From an uncultured Marinococcus sp. (GTDB lineage Bacteria > Bacillota > Bacilli > Bacillales > Marinococcaceae), in NCBI RefSeq assembly GCF_947493875.1, contig NZ_CANLSU010000002.1, forward strand, positions 248,001 through 312,000: a DNA stretch of 64,000 nucleotides, given 5' to 3'. The position numbers were made by a program, and so were the translations under genes. Each line of letters begins with the position of its first letter. Positions within the stretch are counted from its first letter, which is position 1. This document shows, one piece after another, positions 8,521-17,552 of the stretch. Below the pieces are notes generated by a model, which was given only the letters and a program-made list of their open reading frames with translations, did no database searches and had not been told where the DNA came from.

Positions 8521-9456
8521 TTACGCGTTTTCTTCGTTTTTCTTCTTTTTAATCGGATATGCTCTCCATTTGGAAAGATCGATTTCTTCTTTTTTAAGCA
8601 GGCGATGTGGAAAGACAAACGTCCATGGCCGGCTTGAGAACGGCTGCACAGCAAAGCTGTCGAGTTTAAATCCGCCCCGGGCGATGACTTCTCCGTGCGC
8701 ATCCTCCACCTGCAGCGGCACGTTGTCGAGCCTGAGCTCATTGTTGCCACCATTGCGGATAAGAAGCGTCACATGCAGGTCGCCGTTTTCCGACTGCACG
8801 GCGCGCATCCCCATAAAGTTAACCTCACCGGCACGCGGCGGCTTCATATCGCGGATCATGTCCTTCAGCTTGTCCACCTGCTGCTCGCTAAGCGCATTTT
8901 TCCAGCTGTCGGCCAGGTCGAGGTGGTGTTCGCGCTTTGGTTTTTCCACATGAAAGCCGATTTTCCATCCGTCTTTTGGAAATTCCTGCTGAAGCTGTTC
9001 CTTGGGTGCGAAATAAAAGTTCCACGGCCGGGCACTTCTAGGCGGAATATCGCCGACTCCGCTTAAATCCACTTTCTTTTTCGCAATCACCTGGTTGTCA
9101 TTACTCATCAAAAGCACCGTGGACTGCTTCAAACGGATGGCTTTTTCTGCCCCGTTGCGGATAAAGGCAGTGACAAGCATCAATCCGTTTTCATCCCGCT
9201 GGGCGCTTATGCCCGATAAAGCCACCTGTCCGGGCTTCAGCCGGGGCGCTTCGCCGTTTAAAAAGCGCAGGTAATATTCATCCTCCTCCGGAATTTCAGC
9301 TTCCGGATGCAGGCTTAGTGTCGTCTCTACGGTCCGGCCGCTGTCGTCGTGTGCTTCGTCGATAGCTTCCTCATCGGCCGGGGTTTGTTCAGCCAGCTCG
9401 TCTGGTTTGGCAGCATCGCCCTGGGACGATTGCTTTTTTTTACCGAATAAAGCCAT
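8521..9456 (-). CDS. slaP: Accessory Sec system S-layer assembly protein (SlaP-like, two SLAP domains)
   Basis: A 311-residue soluble, charged protein with no signal peptide or membrane segment. After an acidic low-complexity N-terminus (residues ~8-55) come two similar domains. Each contains a strand like VSAxIRNG / LLIRNGGNNELRLDNVPL, followed by PRSARPWNFYF or FSSRPWTFVFP. This duplicated SLAP domain matches the S-layer assembly protein that works with SecA2 in Bacillus anthracis. No secA2 lies in the window; the SecA at 58.8 kb is the housekeeping type. The organism therefore probably has an S-layer and a second SecA elsewhere. The tail is lysine-rich (IKKKKNEENA). Confidence 0.8.
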   Translation of the reverse strand: MALFGKKKQSSQGDAAKPDELAEQTPADEEAIDEAHDDSGRTVETTLSLHPEAEIPEEDEYYLRFLNGEAPRLKPGQVALSGISAQRDENGLMLVTAFIRNGAEKAIRLKQSTVLLMSNDNQVIAKKKVDLSGVGDIPPRSARPWNFYFAPKEQLQQEFPKDGWKIGFHVEKPKREHHLDLADSWKNALSEQQVDKLKDMIRDMKPPRAGEVNFMGMRAVQSENGDLHVTLLIRNGGNNELRLDNVPLQVEDAHGEVIARGGFKLDSFAVQPFSSRPWTFVFPHRLLKKEEIDLSKWRAYPIKKKKNEENA

Positions 9457-9677
9457 ACTTTTTCACCCTTTTATAAATGTCATAGTTATAAAGTTTGTTA
9501 TATAGATGTACCAGCGTTGAAGATTAGTCTGTACGTCCTTATAGTATATCACTCTGCCGGAGGACTTTTAAGGGAAATCTCCAAATGCAAGTTAATATTC
9601 CCCCGGGCCTTTTTCCTGTACAATTACTGTATACAAGTAAAACAAATAATAAATGAACAAATAGAGGAGTTATGCAC

Positions 9678-10793
9678 ATGAAGGGTCTGATTGGCACGGC
9701 GGTGTTAGTGGCTCTGTTGGCAGCGCTTATAGTTTACAGCCCGGCGGATTCTCCCTGGAGCGGGGTTAAAGACCGTATCGAAGAAGCAGGCGGCACGACA
9801 TATGAAGGCACGGACACGCAGGGCGAAAGAATGGCGCTTTTTTTATCCAATCTGCTCGGTGAAAACCTGCAGGCGGATGAAAGCAGCCGGGGCGCTCCGG
9901 AGGCAGGCACCGTGGAAACGGAAGTGCCTGAAGGCACAGGAGACTGGGAAGTTGCAGGTGTAAGCCTCGGGGACAGCCTTGAAGAGGTGGAGGCGGCACG
10001 CGGGGAAGCGAAGGACGTACAGGCCGGAAGCTATTCGTTCGACTGGCATATTTATTACGACGACGATTACGGGCAGTACGCCCAGTACGGGATTGAGGAC
10101 GGACGTGTGGTGGCGCTTTATTCCAATCAGCAGACTTGGCAGGACGATGAAGGAAACGGCTGGGGCACCGGACGCAGTGCTATCCGGGATACGTACGGAG
10201 ACTCTATGGAAACGGTAACCCGCGGAAGCATCCGCACGGAAACGAATGAACAGCAGCAGGGCGTTTACGAGGTGGAGGAAGGCTTTGCGACCTTTTTCTA
10301 CGATGTTCATGAAGAAAACAGGGTGAATGCTCTGCTGCTGGTGGATAAAGAGGTGGAAAGGACTTCTTCCTTTTATGCCGAAGGGTCTGAAGAAGTGCGG
10401 AATTCGTATGAACGGCTCGTATGGCACTTAACCAACGCCCAGCGTGTTCAGCTCGGCCGGGACACGCTCGCCTACAATGAGCCAGTGGCAGATGTCGCAA
10501 GAGCGCACAGTGAAAACATGGCTGAAAACCAGTTTTTCGATCACGTGAATCCGGAGGGGCAGTCTCCGTTTGACCGTCTGGAACAGGGCGGCATACGGTA
10601 CGTACAGGCTGCCGAAAACATTGCTTCCGGCCAGCGGTCGCCGCTGTATGCCACGGCCGGATGGATGAATTCATATGAAGGGCACCGCGAAGCGATGCTC
10701 GGCAATTACGACGGTCTCGGTGTCGGGGTGGCATTTGACGACGAAAACCGTCCGTTTTATACGCAGAATTTTGTTAGTCCAAGCAGGGAGTGA
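9678..10793 (+). CDS. Membrane-anchored CAP (SCP/PR-1) domain protein with CAP-associated N-terminal domain
   Basis: About 371 residues. The start at ATG 9678 is preferred over ATG 9672 because GAGGAG is then eight bases away instead of two. An uncleaved or signal-type hydrophobic helix (residues 3-22) is followed by an acidic linker and a CAP-associated domain (VSLGDSLEEVEAARGEAK through the YYDDDYGQYAQYGI region). The C-terminal CAP domain contains HSENMAENQFFDHVNPEG and AENIASG. Histidines in HSENM and DHVNP match the metal/cavity residues of the family. CAP proteins of Bacillaceae (YlbC, YkwD) are exported, but their function is poorly defined. It runs directly into the ribokinase gene. 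Confidence 0.82.
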   Translation: MKGLIGTAVLVALLAALIVYSPADSPWSGVKDRIEEAGGTTYEGTDTQGERMALFLSNLLGENLQADESSRGAPEAGTVETEVPEGTGDWEVAGVSLGDSLEEVEAARGEAKDVQAGSYSFDWHIYYDDDYGQYAQYGIEDGRVVALYSNQQTWQDDEGNGWGTGRSAIRDTYGDSMETVTRGSIRTETNEQQQGVYEVEEGFATFFYDVHEENRVNALLLVDKEVERTSSFYAEGSEEVRNSYERLVWHLTNAQRVQLGRDTLAYNEPVADVARAHSENMAENQFFDHVNPEGQSPFDRLEQGGIRYVQAAENIASGQRSPLYATAGWMNSYEGHREAMLGNYDGLGVGVAFDDENRPFYTQNFVSPSRE

Positions 10794-10800
10794 TGGATGA

Positions 10801-11679
10801 ATGCCAGCAAATATAGTGGTTGTGGGAAGTATTAACATGGATCTGGTCACAACAGCAGAACGGATGCCCTCCCGGGGAGAAACAATCCTCGGGGAAGGCT
10901 TTCATACATATTTTGGCGGAAAAGGGGCCAATCAGGCGGTGGCCGCTGCCCGCCTCGGTGCCCGCGTATCGATGGTTGGAGCGGTAGGAAACGATGCTTT
11001 CGGAATAGAATATTTGGAGCACTTGCGAACTGAAGGCATCAATACAGAGCACGTTCGCATGCGCCCAGGTCCGGCGACTGGTGTTGCCACAATTATTGTA
11101 TCCGGGGGAGACAACTGTATTATTGTGGCGCCGGGAGCGAACGCTGCTGTCAGTCCTGACGATATCGAAAAAAGCCGTTCGCTCCTGAGAGAGGCAGACA
11201 TAGTGCTTGTACAGCTTGAAATTCCAGGGCCGGCGGTGGAAAAGGTGCTTCAGACCGCCGAAGAGGAGCAGACGCCGGTTATTTTGAATCCGGCACCGAT
11301 GCAGCCGCTGTCACCGGTGTATTGGGATAAAGCGGCCTACCTGACACCAAATGAACAGGAATTTGAACAGCTGCGGAGTGAGTACCCAGCGATTGCCGGC
11401 AGCCGTGAAAATGTGGTGGTGACGAAAGGAGCGGCGGGAGTATCCATTCTCCGTGCAGACGGCAGGGAGGAAGTAATTCCTGTGCGTACGGCGGACGTGC
11501 GCGATACGACAGGGGCTGGTGATACGTTTAACGGAGCGTTAGCCACAGCAGTGGCTGAAGGGATGTCTCTTGAAGATGCCTGCCGGTTTGCCAATGCTGC
11601 TTCAGCGGCCTCAGTTGAAAAAGAAGGAGCCCAGAACGGAATGCCGGTACGTGCGCAGATCGAAGGCTGGGACCTTTAA
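10801..11679 (+). CDS. rbsK: Ribokinase
   Basis: A PfkB-family sugar kinase of 292 residues that phosphorylates ribose at O5. The N-terminal signature VVGSINMDLVTTAERMP and GGKGANQAVAAARLGA, and the C-terminal catalytic DTTGAGDTFNGALA with its base aspartate, are all ribokinase-like. The ATG lies 7 bases after the stop of the CAP gene, whose last codons supply the GGGAGTGATGG ribosome site, so the two are probably cotranscribed. No ribose transporter or pentose isomerase gene lies nearby, so the role may be ribose salvage. Confidence 0.88.
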   Translation: MPANIVVVGSINMDLVTTAERMPSRGETILGEGFHTYFGGKGANQAVAAARLGARVSMVGAVGNDAFGIEYLEHLRTEGINTEHVRMRPGPATGVATIIVSGGDNCIIVAPGANAAVSPDDIEKSRSLLREADIVLVQLEIPGPAVEKVLQTAEEEQTPVILNPAPMQPLSPVYWDKAAYLTPNEQEFEQLRSEYPAIAGSRENVVVTKGAAGVSILRADGREEVIPVRTADVRDTTGAGDTFNGALATAVAEGMSLEDACRFANAASAASVEKEGAQNGMPVRAQIEGWDL

Positions 11680-11816
11680 CATGTATACAGAAGTGAATGT
11701 AGAATAATTGGTAAAATATGATACAATAAAATCTGATAATCACGCTTAAACGCTAAGCGCTCATTCACGCGTATATTAAAGTACGAAAATACATAAATTA
11801 AAGGTTGGGAAGACGT

Positions 11817-13118
11817 ATGAAGCTAACAGTAGTAGGTACCGGCTATGTGGGCCTTGTATCAGGAACAAGCTTTGCAGAGCTTGGCAATGACGTAATCTGT
11901 GTGGATAAACTTCCGGAGAAGGTAGACCGGCTGAATAACGGAGAGATCCCGATTTATGAGCCGGGGCTGAAGGAATTAGTGGACTCCAACCGTGCAGCCG
12001 GACGTCTGCAGTTTACAACAGAGCTGCAGCCCGCTGTCCAGGCGTCTGACGTGGTGGTTATTGCCGTCGGTACGCCGGAATCGGAAACAGGAGCTGCCAA
12101 CATGTCCTATGTGTACGGCGTAGCGGACGAAATCGGGGAAGCGGTGAATGACGACAAATTTCGTGTCGTGGTAAATAAATCGACTGTGCCCGTGGGAACC
12201 GCGGACCGCGTACGCTCGCTGATCGCAGACAAAAATCCGGATGCCCAGGTCGAAGTATGCTCCGTGCCGGAATTTCTCCGGGAAGGGTCAGCTGTTAAGG
12301 ATACATTTAATCCGGACCGCGTGATTATCGGCACAAATTCCGACAAAGCAGCGGAGATTTTAACAGAGCTGCATCAGCCGCTCACAGAAAACATTGTCGT
12401 GACAGACCCGCGCAGCTCTGAAATGATCAAATACGCCTCCAACGCCTTTCTCGCCACGAAGATCTCTTTCGTGAATGAGGTGGCGAACATCTGTGATTAT
12501 TACGGTGCAGATATCAATGCGGTTACACGCGGAATGGGAATGGACAACCGGATCGGGCCGAAGTTTTTGAACGCAGGCATCGGCTACGGGGGCTCCTGCT
12601 TCCCGAAGGACGTAAAAGCAATCAAACACCTAGCGGAGGTTAAAGGCTACTATCCGCAGCTGCTGCAGGCCGTAAACGATGTGAACGAAAAGCAGAGCCT
12701 GCGCATGGTGGACCACCTGAATGTGATTTTTAACGAAGATATCCGCAATATTACGGTGGCGCTTCTCGGCCTCGCGTTCAAGCCGAACACAGACGATATG
12801 CGGGAAGCCCCGTCGCTGAAAATTATCCGTTCGCTCCAGGAATACGGCGTGAAAGTGCGTGCCTTTGACCCGGTAGCAGAGGATAACGCCAAACAGCTGC
12901 TCGGGGGAGACATCTACTTTGCGGAAAACGCGCTCGATGCCTGCGAAGGTGCAGATGCGGCGATGCTTGTGACAGAGTGGGACGAATGCCTGCAGGTGAC
13001 ACCGGAGAAATTAAAAAGCATCATGAACAAGCCGGTGATGATTGACGGCAGAAATGCATTTGAAGCAAAAGAATTTAAGGAAGCCGGCTTTATTTATCAC
13101 GGTATCGGCCGGAAATAG
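11817..13118 (+). CDS. ugd: UDP-glucose 6-dehydrogenase
   Basis: Oxidises UDP-glucose, the GalU product, to UDP-glucuronate using NAD+, for teichuronic acid or acidic capsule synthesis. About 433 residues from ATG 11817. The reading can be extended to TTG 11805, but MKLTVVGTGYVGLVSG is the normal family start and GGGAAG precedes it. Visible are the Rossmann motif GTGYVG, the SxxEMIKYASNAFLATKIS helix and the catalytic cysteine loop GYGGSCFPKD. The B. subtilis counterpart is TuaD. The 137-base upstream gap holds the inverted repeat GCTTA-aacgc-TAAGC. Confidence 0.93.
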   Translation: MKLTVVGTGYVGLVSGTSFAELGNDVICVDKLPEKVDRLNNGEIPIYEPGLKELVDSNRAAGRLQFTTELQPAVQASDVVVIAVGTPESETGAANMSYVYGVADEIGEAVNDDKFRVVVNKSTVPVGTADRVRSLIADKNPDAQVEVCSVPEFLREGSAVKDTFNPDRVIIGTNSDKAAEILTELHQPLTENIVVTDPRSSEMIKYASNAFLATKISFVNEVANICDYYGADINAVTRGMGMDNRIGPKFLNAGIGYGGSCFPKDVKAIKHLAEVKGYYPQLLQAVNDVNEKQSLRMVDHLNVIFNEDIRNITVALLGLAFKPNTDDMREAPSLKIIRSLQEYGVKVRAFDPVAEDNAKQLLGGDIYFAENALDACEGADAAMLVTEWDECLQVTPEKLKSIMNKPVMIDGRNAFEAKEFKEAGFIYHGIGRK

Positions 13119-13125
13119 TTATAGA

Positions 13126-13167
13126 AAAGCCCGAAAGGAGTAGGCTCTCCTTCCGGGCTCTTTTTAT
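13126..13167 (+). terminator. Terminator between ugd and the convergent LCP gene
   Basis: GCCCGAAAGGAG / CTCCTTCCGGGC stem followed by TCTTTTTAT. The A-run on the 5' side may also make it work for the leftward LCP gene. Confidence 0.8.
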
Positions 13168-13183
13168 GCGGTTAAGCTTTAGT

Positions 13184-14395
13184 TTACGGTGTCGTTTCCT
13201 CGTAGCCTTCTTCCTCGGCGGGAGCTTCTTCGTATGACTCCTCTTCCGCAGGTACTTCTTCTTCCGTAGCAGGCTCTTCGTAGGACTCTTCCACCGGAGC
13301 TTCTTCCTCTGTCGCTGGATATTCCTCATACGATTCTTCCTCTGCAGGCACTTCTTCCTCAGCAGCAGGTTCTTCGTACGATTCTTCCGCCGGCGCTTCA
13401 TTGTTCACCTGCGTGCCGGGGAGTGCCAGCGGTTTTTCAGAAGCCGGGAGATCGAGCTGTTTACGCAGGCTGTTGGACGTTTCAAGTGTCGCCTCCGGGT
13501 TCAACTGGTAGTAATAGATGCCGTTGATCGTAGCATCCGAACCCTGCAGTTGATTGGAATCGATTTTGTCTAATGAATCGGCATACTGCTGCAGGGCAAT
13601 CATGTTGCCAAACGTGAAGTTGGTGCTCACATTTTCACTGACGCTGTCAAATACGTCATCGTAATTATCGATGGATTCGATGGACCCGGCTTTTTTGATC
13701 AGGCTCTCAAGCACTTCCTGCTGGCGTTCACCTCGTCCAAGGTCACCCCGGGGGTCCTGTTTTCTCATCCGTACGTATTTGAGCGCTTCTTCACCGTTTA
13801 GTGTTGCCGGTCCTTCTGTAAATTCTGTTCCTTCTTCCGTGAAATCAAACGGCACGTTGACGTCGACGCCGTCAAGATCGTTAATAATGTCGGTAAAGGC
13901 CGCAAAATCAGATTTTACGTAATAGTCAATCGGGATGTTCAGCGTATTTTCAACAGTCTGGACCGCTAAATCCGTTCCGCCATAGGCATGGGCGTGTGCG
14001 ATTTTGTCTTCCCCGTGGCCTTCAATGTTTACGAGCGAGTCTCTCGGGATACTCACCAGCTTCACTTTTTTGGAGTCCTTGTTGAATGTACCGACGACCA
14101 TCGCATCGGAGCGTCCGTTCATGGATCCTTCTTCGCGGTCATCCACACCCAGGAATAAAACCGAGAAGCTGTCCTCTGACGGGTCAACGGCCTGGTCCCG
14201 GAGATCCGATTTTTCCCCGCGTTCGAGCTCTTCCTCTGTATCAGCGGACACGCTGTTGAGCTGCTGGAGAAAGTAAGCGGAAGCTCCCCCGGCAAGCAGG
14301 AGAAAAAGTAAAGCAGTGATGGCTGTGGTTTTCCAGATGAAGGATTTCTTTCTTCTCTTACGAAGGCTTCTCCGTTGAGACGTTGAGCTTGGCAT
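13184..14395 (-). CDS. LytR-CpsA-Psr (LCP) family cell-wall polymer ligase with acidic repeat tail
   Basis: A 403-residue type II membrane protein. A basic N-terminus and one transmembrane helix (about residues 20-45) precede the LCP domain. LCP proteins transfer teichoic acid or other anionic polymers from lipid carriers to peptidoglycan. The domain shows NGRSDAMVVGTFNKDS, SIPRDSLVNI, GGTDLAVQTVENTLNIPIDY and KYVRMRKQDPRGDLGRGERQQ, including the arginines that bind the polyprenyl pyrophosphate. The last ~65 residues are an unusual tandem repeat (SYEEPAAEEEVPAEEE and variants), almost entirely Glu, Pro, Ala and Tyr. The ATG is set by AAAGGAG on the minus strand. The position corresponds to lytR/tagU near yvyE in B. 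subtilis. Confidence 0.9.
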   Translation of the reverse strand: MPSSTSQRRSLRKRRKKSFIWKTTAITALLFLLLAGGASAYFLQQLNSVSADTEEELERGEKSDLRDQAVDPSEDSFSVLFLGVDDREEGSMNGRSDAMVVGTFNKDSKKVKLVSIPRDSLVNIEGHGEDKIAHAHAYGGTDLAVQTVENTLNIPIDYYVKSDFAAFTDIINDLDGVDVNVPFDFTEEGTEFTEGPATLNGEEALKYVRMRKQDPRGDLGRGERQQEVLESLIKKAGSIESIDNYDDVFDSVSENVSTNFTFGNMIALQQYADSLDKIDSNQLQGSDATINGIYYYQLNPEATLETSNSLRKQLDLPASEKPLALPGTQVNNEAPAEESYEEPAAEEEVPAEEESYEEYPATEEEAPVEESYEEPATEEEVPAEEESYEEAPAEEEGYEETTP

Positions 14396-14638
14396 GTCGG
14401 CACTTCTCCTTTGGATTGTATAATGATCGTGGCATAGAAAACGGCAAAAGCGTCTGTAGACACGCTGTTATATGAAAATCAGCTAAAATGGAAGCATTTT
14501 GAAAAATATTGTATTCTTTCATTGTAGCCGAGGCAGAAACGATAGTAAACAAAATAAACATCCGGCACAAAACTATTTCCGCACGGAAACGCAGCTAATA
14601 GCGGCTGCTTTGTATTACCGGGGAAATAAATGACAGGA

Positions 14639-15277
14639 CTATGAAGGCTCATCGGCTTCCACGAAGGCCTGTTTTCCTTCTTCAATGCCGGCCTGGCCGC
14701 TGCTTATGTTCACAAGCCACTCCCGGCAGGCCTCCACCTCTTCAACCGGTGTATAAAGATGAAGCTTCACCTGCTCTTCGTAGTCAATCGCATCAAGAAT
14801 ATAAACGGATTTCCGGGCTTCGTATTCCAGTTTGCCGAGCAGGCTGTAGTCGGCGGAAACCACGAGCTCCTGCATCAGCGTACGGCGCACGATTCCGATA
14901 TGGTTCAACGCCTCGGAAACTGAGGAGCCGTAGGCCCGGATCAGGCCGCCGGCGCCGAGCTTGATTCCGCCGAAATAGCGGGTGACAACGACTGCGGTAT
15001 CTTTCAGCTCTCGTTTTTTCAGCACCTCTAGCATCGGTACGCCTGCGGTGCCGTTCGGTTCGCCGTCATCATTGGCCTTTTGAATATGATCCTGCTCGCC
15101 GATCAAATACGCTGAACAGTTGTGGGCAGCGTTCCAGTGCTCCTTTTTTATTTGCTCAATGAATGAATGAGCGGTTACTTCGTCTGCTGCGCGGGTAATG
15201 TGGGTAATGAAGCGTGATTTATTTATGGTGAATTCATGATGGCCGCTTTGTTTAATGGTACGATATGAAGTAAGCAT
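14639..15277 (-). CDS. yvyE: YigZ/IMPACT family protein (YvyE)
   Basis: A 212-residue cytosolic protein of the YigZ/IMPACT family. The conserved core is HNCSAYLIGEQDHIQKANDDGEPNGTAG followed by VVVTRYFGGIKLGAGGLIRAYG. The second, C-terminal DUF1949-like domain covers roughly residues 140-205. The bacterial function is unsettled; a peptidase activity has been proposed for relatives, and eukaryotic IMPACT binds the translation regulator Gcn1. It lies directly upstream of degS, divergently, as in B. subtilis. The start codon is preceded by an AGGAGGA site in the loop of a stem-loop at 15277-15313. Confidence 0.88.
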   Translation of the reverse strand: MLTSYRTIKQSGHHEFTINKSRFITHITRAADEVTAHSFIEQIKKEHWNAAHNCSAYLIGEQDHIQKANDDGEPNGTAGVPMLEVLKKRELKDTAVVVTRYFGGIKLGAGGLIRAYGSSVSEALNHIGIVRRTLMQELVVSADYSLLGKLEYEARKSVYILDAIDYEEQVKLHLYTPVEEVEACREWLVNISSGQAGIEEGKQAFVEADEPS

Positions 15278-15313
15278 ACGGTAACATTCCTCCTAGGTAA
15301 TGTTATTACCGTA
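15277..15313 (-). promoter_or_regulatory. Stem-loop enclosing the yvyE ribosome-binding site
   Basis: On the minus strand, TACGGTAATAACATTA and ATGTTACCGTA can pair, leaving the CCTAGGAGGA ribosome site in the loop just before the ATG. The arrangement would present or mask the ribosome site depending on folding. It is seen only in sequence; no known regulator is recognised. Confidence 0.4.
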
Positions 15314-15516
15314 TAATATGATTGTAATGGTTGCAACATTTTGGCCAGTGTATAACAGGAAATGGGCGAAAATGCAACGAAATTAGAGTTAAATATGTAA
15401 ATTTGTGATTTTTCATTACATAGCGGAATAGGTCCAAAAGAATATGCTAAACTATTCATGAACCGTTCCAAACGGTATTGAAGATTCGCAGGCAAGTATA
15501 GAGGGTGATGGTAGCC

Positions 15517-16641
15517 TTGCGAAACGCAGCAGACTTAGATCAAATTATTGAGCAAATGCTTCAGACAGTAGAGAAAAGCAAAGAAGAAATTTTTGAAATC
15601 AGTGAAACCTCCAGAAAAGAACTTCACACACTCCAGGAAGAGTTGAAGGAAATACAGGAACACATTTCTGAAACGATTGAACGCTCCGATCAGCTGGAGG
15701 TTGAAGCCAGGGTGGCAAGAAATCAACTGGCAGAGGTAAGCAAACGGTTTCGGCAGTTCAGCGATGAAGAAGTGCAGAAGGTGTATGAGAAAGCCAACGA
15801 GTCACAGGTAAATCTTGCCGTAGTGCGGCAGGAGGAAAAACGCCTCCGCGACCGCAGGGACAATATCGAACGCCGCCTGATTCAACTGGATGAAACCATT
15901 GAACGGGCTGAAACGCTTGTATCCCAGGTAGGCATCGTTTATAACTTTCTTGCCGGCGACCTTCAGGATGTCGGGGAGTTCGTCGAAAATGCCCGGGAAA
16001 AGCATGAGTTCGGCCTGCAGATCATTGAAGCGCAGGAGGACGAGCGCAAGCGGGTGGCCCGTGAAATTCACGACGGTCCGGCGCAGACGCTCGCGCACGT
16101 GCTGCTCCGCTCGGAGCTTGTCGAGAAAATCTCCCGTGAAAAAAGCGCGGAGGAAGCGATCCAGGAGTTCCGGGAGCTGCGTGTTCTGATCCGCTCAAGC
16201 CTCGGGGAAGTCCGCAGGATTATCTATGACCTGCGGCCGATGGCGATTGATGATCTCGGTCTCGTGCCGACGCTTCAGAAATATCTTCGTCACCTTGAAG
16301 ACAACACAGGCATGGTGACGGAGTTTACCACGAAAGGGAAGGAAGCAAGAGTCGCCCCGAACCTTGAGATCGGACTGTTCCGCATTGTACAGGAGGCGGC
16401 CCAGAACGCCTATAAGCATGCAAAGCCGGATCTTCTCCGGGTGCAGCTCGAACAAAGACCGACGAGCATTACGATTTTAATCAAGGATGACGGCAAAGGA
16501 TTCGACGTGAATAAAGAACGGGACAAATCATTCGGCCTTCTCGGCATGAGAGAGCGTGTGAACGCACTTGGCGGGGAGCTGACGATTGATTCCGTGGTCG
16601 GGCAGGGCACGAGAGTGAAGGTGTTCGTGCCGGTTCATTAA
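15517..16641 (+). CDS. degS: Sensor histidine kinase DegS
   Basis: Cytoplasmic kinase of the DegS-DegU system, which controls exoenzymes, motility and competence in Bacillus. There are no membrane segments. The N-terminal ~170 residues are a long coiled coil (MscS-type sensor helix region), followed by the HisKA_3 motif ERKRVAREIHDGPAQTLAHV with the phospho-acceptor histidine near residue 185. The HATPase domain follows, with EAAQNAYKHAKP, DDGKGFD and FGLLGMRERV. I favour TTG 15517 because GAGGGTGAT lies seven bases upstream. GTG 15505 or ATG 15508 would add three or four residues but leave no ribosome site. degU follows after 59 bases. Confidence 0.92.
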   Translation: MRNAADLDQIIEQMLQTVEKSKEEIFEISETSRKELHTLQEELKEIQEHISETIERSDQLEVEARVARNQLAEVSKRFRQFSDEEVQKVYEKANESQVNLAVVRQEEKRLRDRRDNIERRLIQLDETIERAETLVSQVGIVYNFLAGDLQDVGEFVENAREKHEFGLQIIEAQEDERKRVAREIHDGPAQTLAHVLLRSELVEKISREKSAEEAIQEFRELRVLIRSSLGEVRRIIYDLRPMAIDDLGLVPTLQKYLRHLEDNTGMVTEFTTKGKEARVAPNLEIGLFRIVQEAAQNAYKHAKPDLLRVQLEQRPTSITILIKDDGKGFDVNKERDKSFGLLGMRERVNALGGELTIDSVVGQGTRVKVFVPVH

Positions 16642-16700
16642 AAATAAAAACAGCATTAAACAACCAAATGATAAGTGAAGCGAAGAAAGGATGAGAACGT

Positions 16701-17417
16701 ATGCAAGAACGTATCGATGAAAAAATCAAATTGTTGTTGGTTGACGACCATCAGCTTTTCCGTGAAGGCGTCAAACGTATTCTGGATATGGAAGAAAACT
16801 TTGAAATTGTTGCAGAAGGCAGTGACGGAGAAGAAGCGTTTACTCTTGTCGACGATTATCATCCGGACGTGGTGCTGATGGATATCAACATGCCCGGGGT
16901 CAACGGCGTCGAAGCGACCAAAACGCTGATCGAACGCCACCCGGATTTGAAGGTGCTGATCCTGAGCATTCACGATGATGAATCGTACGTGACGCACGTG
17001 CTGAAAACTGGAGCTTCCGGCTACCTGCTGAAGGAAATGGATGCGGACGCCCTGATTGAAGCAGTGAAGGTTGTCGGCTCCGGCGGCGCCTATATTCATC
17101 CGAAGGTAACGCAGAACCTGATTAACGAATACCGCCGGCTCGCTCATGAAGGCGACGACCACGGTGCAGACGATACCGAAATTGGCTACAAAGAGGTTGA
17201 ATACCGCAAGCCGCTTCATATTCTGACGCGCCGCGAGTGCGAGGTGCTTCAGCTGATGACAGACGGCTACAGCAACCGGATGATCGGGGAATCGCTCTAC
17301 ATCAGTGAAAAAACGGTGAAAAACCATGTAAGTAACATTCTGCAGAAAATGAATGTAAATGACCGGACGCAGGCGGTTGTCGAATCAATCAAAAAGGGCT
17401 GGGTTAAAGTCCGCTAA
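16701..17417 (+). CDS. degU: Response regulator DegU
   Basis: A 238-residue NarL/FixJ-type regulator. The receiver domain (residues ~8-125) has the acidic pair in [13 protein letters not shown], the phospho-acceptor aspartate in [11 protein letters not shown] and the conserved lysine in GYLLKEMD. The C-terminal LuxR-type helix-turn-helix runs from [15 protein letters not shown] to [12 protein letters not shown]. An AGAAAGGATG ribosome site precedes the ATG. A terminator follows. A divergent paralogue with a degenerate receiver lies at 25.7 kb, between csrA and comK. Confidence 0.95.
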   Translation: MQERIDEKIKLLLVDDHQLFREGVKRILDMEENFEIVAEGSDGEEAFTLVDDYHPDVVLMDINMPGVNGVEATKTLIERHPDLKVLILSIHDDESYVTHVLKTGASGYLLKEMDADALIEAVKVVGSGGAYIHPKVTQNLINEYRRLAHEGDDHGADDTEIGYKEVEYRKPLHILTRRECEVLQLMTDGYSNRMIGESLYISEKTVKNHVSNILQKMNVNDRTQAVVESIKKGWVKVR

Positions 17418-17426
17418 ATGAGCAAG

Positions 17427-17457
17427 GGCTGCCGGTTTGATATCGGCAGCCTTTTTA
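17427..17457 (+). terminator. Terminator of degU
   Basis: GGCTGCCG / CGGCAGCC stem followed by TTTTT. Confidence 0.75.
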
Positions 17458-17552
17458 CGCTTTGGCATTGACTTCCACCGGGAAGTCCGTAAAATGAAAG
17501 CGAACTCATACATATACGCCTGCTGTAGACAGAACGAAAGGAGAGGGCCAGA

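Noticed and set aside
13190-13400. Repetitive DNA at the end of the LCP gene as a CRISPR or satellite array
   Set aside because: The repeats are in frame, imperfect and without spacers; they encode a Glu/Pro-rich protein tail.
16656-17327. 223-codon minus-strand frame opposite degU
   Set aside because: Antisense of an unmistakable response regulator; histidine/phenylalanine-rich composition typical of a shadow frame.
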